A stretch of 64,000 bases of DNA from Lepas anatifera (lineage: Eukaryota > Arthropoda > Thecostraca > Lepadidae): contig JAOTON010002267.1 of assembly GCA_034440635.1 (NCBI GenBank), forward strand, positions 590,501-654,500. The letters are read 5' to 3'. Shown here one piece after another: positions 59,884-64,000 of this stretch. The position numbers were made by a program, and so were the translations under genes. The notes beneath the pieces are model-generated. The model was given only the letters and a program-made list of their open reading frames with translations. It had not been told where the DNA came from and did no database searches. The number at the start of each line of letters is the position of its first letter. Positions within the stretch are counted from its first letter, which is position 1.

Positions 59884-61355
59884 GTTCTATTTTTGGCCAT
59901 GTTTTCTGTTAATTTATGTATTCATTATTTCCATTCGTGTAGGATTTCTGTACATGGAGGTGCAGACTCATCGGTTTTATCTTACGCACATTCAGTTCAG
60001 CGTGGATAGAAGCTGTATTTGTCCCTAACGTTCAGCCTAGTGATGGAATGTTTTATTTTGAGACAGTGTTCACTCAATCGGCGCTCATTGATTCTGCTTT
60101 TGTACTTACTAAACTGTATTCCTTTAATTTTTGCAAAAAGGAATTTTTGGCATTAAGCCTACTCTTAAAATCATGAATCCACAGAATAAATTCTATCTTG
60201 TATCGAGGTAATAATAAGGGTAATTTGTATAGCCTTTTCTGTTCTTTTCAGTGATGGGTATACGTCAAAACAAGCAGGTAGAGACGAGTAATTGATTGAA
60301 TGCGACAAGATTGTTCCGTAAGCTCATTCAGTGTTCTATGTGCTAGGATGGATTTTTTTGTTAGCCTCTATCGCCAATCAATAATGATAAGCACCGCTCC
60401 GATGTTCATCCCATTACAGTGACGAAACCCCAAAAAGTCGTCCCATCCAGATTGTTCAGGCTAGGTCAGCAGAATAATCGCACTATTGATAGGCTTTGCG
60501 TGTGATAAAACTGAGTTTATATATGTTCGAAGGCCTACACCATTCTTAGAACAGATAAATATGCCAGGGAACAAGTTGAGAGCTTTATTCATGATAAACT
60601 TTGCGTTTTAAATGCTCCAAGCGAGCACGTTTAACGTGCCAACCATCACGACTGAGGGTGCTGTAAACGCAGAGACGGAACACAAAGTTTGCCAAGCCAT
60701 CCATTTCAAATATTTTACTTACGGTAATGGCTCATTTCATTCGACAATTTTCTTACATCGATTGTTCTGTTGCTAAACAAAAACATTTCTGTACGGATGC
60801 TACTGAGTTTTCCTTGGATGAGGATAGGTACATGGTGAAACCATAAATTGGAAGTTCTTAAAAATCATCTTGCTACATTCTATCCCCTCTATGTGTTGTG
60901 AGGGAATGTATGTAGGTACTGCCACATACTTGCTTAGCTATGCGCTGATATCAGAGGGTCTTGGTGAATTTACCGAACAATCTGATAATTTATGGTTTTG
61001 TTAGTTTTTTATTGTTTACTGTCCAAAGTGGTTTAAACTGGTAAAAACCACTGTCATGCCCGGTAATAGTCTTTGCACTGATATGAGTCCATCCTATTAA
61101 TCTTAAGAAATAAGTTTCTAGGAGAACAAATAGTTAAATGCTGACTATTTCTAACAGATGCACTAGAGAGAGGGACTTCGAACCCCCACCCCACCCCCCC
61201 CCCACCCCCTCCACCCCCAAATTTTTTTCCAATATGGCAGAAAAACCGTTCACAATCGAGAAACGCTACTTTTCTAAGATTGAGAGCATTTGATGGCGCG
61301 TCGATTGGTGAAGCGCGTCGATTGACCCGAAAAAAACAAATACCGAAACAGCTCC
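59884..61355. other. AT-rich unique sequence; no gene recognised
   Basis: No domain-bearing frame. Ends with a C-rich simple repeat (61182-61218), which produces a Gly run in the minus-strand frame there. Confidence 0.45.
61182..61218. repeat. C-rich simple repeat
   Basis: Runs of C interrupted by single A or T (CCCCACCCC type). Confidence 0.9.
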
Positions 61356-61359
61356 AGTT

Positions 61360-61577
61360 AACACGCGCCCCACTGGGGAGGGCGACATTCGCCCCCCTCC
61401 TGGTTTTCCCCAGATAGCTAAAAAACGAAGAAGCGCAGAACAACGAAACTTACAGTACCTTATTCCTGATTAATTTTACACATCTGAACAAATGTTTGAG
61501 TTAAGGTCATGTCCAGTCAAGGAGCCATTCAGGGTCAAGTGACCTGACCTCAAAACCTAAAATTACGAAAAAGGGAG
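61360..61577 (+). mobile_element. TTAA element, family C (copy 3), truncated
   Basis: TTAA at 61356-61359, then tip CACGCGCCCCACTGGGG, palindrome-like GGGCGACATTCGCCC, CTGGTTTTCCCCAGATAGC, and the outer part of the short arm with AAGTGACCTGACCTCAAAAC. Sequence identity to 8308-9301 and 34292-35333 (reverse orientation) ends near 61577, so only about 220 bp remain. Confidence 0.8.
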
Positions 61578-61611
61578 GCAAATTCAAACACTTTAAGTAA
61601 CATATTTACAT

Positions 61612-61803
61612 GTTGAGTCAACTTTTTTTCGTCAACTCATTTCACTCGCTATCTTCATAACTCAGCCCAACTTAACTCATTGATGTGGTGTGAGCCGACT
61701 CAACTCAACTCAACTCACCTGCCTAATTTTTTTTTACTCAGCTCAACTCAGAGTCAAACGAGTCAGAATCTGAGTTAAACTCCGACTCTGACTCATGAGT
61801 CGC
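61612..61803. repeat. (ACTCA)n-type degenerate simple repeat
   Basis: Dense CAACTCA, GACTCAACTCA and GAGTCA words on both strands, densest at 61697-61720. Starts where the truncated family C element ends. Confidence 0.75.
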
Positions 61804-61810
61804 ACAACTC

Positions 61811-62838
61811 TACTTCATGCAAAGTGACTGACTGCGCCCCTGCCTACAGTCGTCCGACGTTAGCCATTGATTGATCGGGTACAAGCTGCGAGTCCTCAAT
61901 ACAGCATTGATGCAAAAACCGTGCATGCAACCTGAATATAAATATGCCTCACTGTCCAACGAGTGCTTACCTGTTGACTTGGCGCAGTTGCTTCTTTTAG
62001 TCGCTACACGATCCCTGTTTTATGTAGGGAATGTCGTTTTACATTGTGTGGGGACAAGAAATGCCAGGGATACAATTTTCACTCCGTCGCTCATGTAACA
62101 AAGTTGCAAAATAAATTGCATGACGTTTTTAAGTCTAGTCATATATATATTTTTTCTAATAGCGTTAGTAGTCTCACAGGCTACGTGCTGCGCGTCGTTA
62201 CATAAATGCTTAAGACAAATGTTGACGATATAACCAGAAAAAATACTTGTCCAAATGTATGTGCATAGCCTGCTCTTCCATGATAAGCATCAACAGAATG
62301 CGTGCTCTCTACCTGCGAACGGCATATATCTCTCGATAGGACGGGCCGGGTTTACGGGCGCGGGCGAATTGCGGATCTCATTTGATCGATATGCGATAGA
62401 CAGTCGACCGCAGAGCACTCCTCCTCCGGAGCGGGTCAGTAGGCCGACCAGACTCCTCTGCCACCGGATGATGATGTGGTGAGAAAAACACTAGACACCG
62501 CTGCGGAAACCTGTCCAGCTTTTCACCGATAGGCAACAAACACACAGCCACAGTGGTCCCTCAATAATCATATAAGCTGTGAAGACTCTGAAACATGGTG
62601 AAACCGTACTTTAATCACTCTGACTGTTCTTTTGTACCAGAAAGTAACTGACACCACCTCATTGGATGTTCAGATCCATTTGTGAAGCTGCGACCACATA
62701 ATAAAACCCATCGAGCCGAACAAAAGACGACAATGAATCATTGCTCCGGAGAGAGAGCCAGCGGTACGTATATGCAATTATAGATGGAATGCGCGTTAGA
62801 AGCATTGGTCGCCTAATTCTACTCTGTTTTCACGGTGA
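61811..62838. other. unique sequence; no gene recognised
   Basis: Two 75-codon frames (61871-62098, 62255-62482) without domains. Nothing else identifiable. Confidence 0.45.
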
Positions 62839-62842
62839 TTAA

Positions 62843-63865
62843 CCCGCGCCCCACCGGGGTCCGGCGCCACCTTCGCCCCACCGGGGGCCATCGATGGCCC
62901 CCTCTAACTCCGGAAAATATGGGCGTTAGCGCAAATCTGCAAAGTGCAATAGAAAGCTCACGTGAATTCATTAAGAAATTACTTCGCATGTTTTAGTGCT
63001 CAGGGCAATGGTTTGACCTCCAGAGGTCAAATTAGGTCAAGATCGGCTATTTTCACTCAAATATGCAATGATTAAGCAAACTGGGCATAACTCTTATGTC
63101 ATTAGAGCTATTGAGGCCTGGTAAAGTACATTTGATAGCAAATTGCCAGTACTTTTTCCGCTATGTGGAACGTAAAGACCTCCCGCCAGTGGTTTGACCG
63201 CCAGAGGTCACCTCGTGACCTAATATGACCTGAGGTCACGAAAGGTCAAAAAGTGACCTTGCTGTATATCAAATGAAAGCTAGTGACAAGACAAACACGA
63301 TGGTGTTTGTTTCACTGCTCTAGCTTAATTAGGTCAAAAGTTATTGTCAAAATACTGTTTTTGACCTCTGGTGACCTTGGATGACCTTGAAAAAGTCAAA
63401 GGGCAAATATGACCCCTGGGATCCGTGAAAGGGTGTCCAAAAACGTTGTTCTGAGCAGTCTGAGTATTTGCAATCATTTTTGTGGCTTTTATATCATGAA
63501 ATAGCTTTTCCCATGCTTTTCCAATGGGAGAGGTCGCCTCGTGACCTGACCTCAGGGCACGAAATCGAAAAATCCCGGATATACACCTTGTAGACCCTGG
63601 AGGGGTCATGAAGTGTAGGAAGTTTCAAATCGATCGACTTTGAAATGTAGCTCTTACAGAGCTCTAAAGGTGAAGTGAGGTGACCTTGGTTGACCTCGTG
63701 TGCTAACCTGACCTTGGGTGACCCGGGGTAAAAAATTTCAGGGATGATGGGAAAATGATGCAGTGAGAGGTAGAGTCCTCAACCGCGGTGCTGCGCCTCG
63801 TCGTTTTTCTGCTATCCCGAAAAACCTTAGGGGGCCATCGATGGCCCCTCTCGGTGGGGCGAGGG
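62843..63865 (-). mobile_element. TTAA element, family D (copy 2)
   Basis: TTAA at 62839-62842 and 63866-63869; 1023 bp. Tips CCCGCGCCCCACCGGGG and the complement of CCCTCGCCCCACCGAG. Perfect palindrome GGGGGCCATCGATGGCCCCC (62883-62902), repeated at the other end (63830-63848). Tip duplication with linker GCCACCTTCGC on the left. Many paired sites, including CCTGAGGTCACGAAAGGTC (63230). Best-preserved family D copy; almost identical in sequence to 10789-11780. Confidence 0.92.
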
Positions 63866-63869
63866 TTAA

Positions 63870-64000
63870 GGTGTCCTAACTAGCCTCCTGACTTATCCTG
63901 ACTTATGTTCAGTATGAAGCAAACTCAATATGGATCAGTTAAGTACCCAAAACAATGTTAAGATTCGAGTTTCCTATAAATCCACTCACAAGGTAATCAG
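63870..64000. other. window end; nothing recognised
   Basis: A short duplicated word CTGACTTATCCTGACTTATG is the only feature seen. Confidence 0.4.

Noticed and set aside
61054..61443. 129-codon minus-strand frame with a Gly run
   Set aside because: The Gly run is a C-rich simple repeat, and the N-terminal part is translated family C transposon.
1000..63865. Regularly repeated GGTCA motifs suggesting a CRISPR array or simple satellite
   Set aside because: Spacing is irregular, orientation reverses within each element, and the motifs lie inside transposons bounded by TTAA and inverted repeats.

Overview
This window looks like intergenic or intronic DNA from an animal genome, probably an invertebrate. 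It carries a Penelope-like retroelement, tRNA-derived short interspersed elements, hAT-type and TA-flanked miniature elements, and a very large load of short DNA transposons. I could not assign a species. I found no intact protein-coding host gene. The longest open frames are 130-156 codons, lack a recognisable domain, and mostly sit in repeats or GC-rich or strand-biased DNA. The only convincing coding remnant is the C-terminal part of a Penelope-like element (thumb end of the reverse transcriptase plus GIY-YIG endonuclease, 39947-41613, minus strand). It is frameshifted and split by a transposon.

The dominant content is a clan of non-autonomous elements flanked by TTAA. By my coordinates they cover about a third of the window. 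I name families A-H from their ends. A: 13 copies, 0.83-0.86 kb without nested insertions, palindrome core GGTACC. B: 3 copies. C: 3 copies, one truncated. D: 2 copies, core ATCGAT. E, F, G and H: one copy each, plus one solo end. All share a layout: TTAA; a terminal inverted repeat beginning CACGCG or CCC in the better-preserved families (A-D, F and G; E and H have degenerate tips); a GC-rich palindrome of about 20 bp just inside each end; then an interior which in most families is crowded with AGGTCA/TGACCT half-sites pointing inwards from both ends. The palindrome core is the same (or nearly so) at both ends of one family but differs between families. Interior boxes are recognisable across families even where tips and palindromes differ. 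Strand for these elements is a convention: plus means the short end (palindrome followed by a GGTTTTTC-like motif) comes first.

Layout: 1-9.3 kb, families A, B, A and C with a hAT miniature element and a motif-rich unique stretch (6.4-6.9 kb). 9.3-18.3 kb, D, E (holding a hAT element), A, a solo end and a separate 1.3-kb terminal-inverted-repeat element. 18.3-21.7 kb, G, then A nested in A. 21.7-28.6 kb, a 17-bp minisatellite, a 1.32-kb tandem duplication carrying tRNA-like promoters, and F. 28.6-34.1 kb, a large inverted repeat whose right arm holds an A element that itself holds a B element. 34.3-46.4 kb, C, A, the Penelope-like element with a satellite and two A insertions, B, and A nested in A. 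46.4-57.1 kb, a TA-flanked element, A, GC-rich unique DNA, a purine-rich stretch, A and a small TA-flanked element. 57.1-64 kb, a SINE, H, a C end and D.

Five insertions can be checked inside the window against a recognisable host sequence (the Penelope-like frame, the inverted-repeat arm and three host A elements). In each, removing the element plus one TTAA rejoins the host sequence. This shows 4-bp TTAA target duplication and piggyBac-like integration. No transposase gene is visible here, so any mobilising enzyme must be encoded elsewhere.
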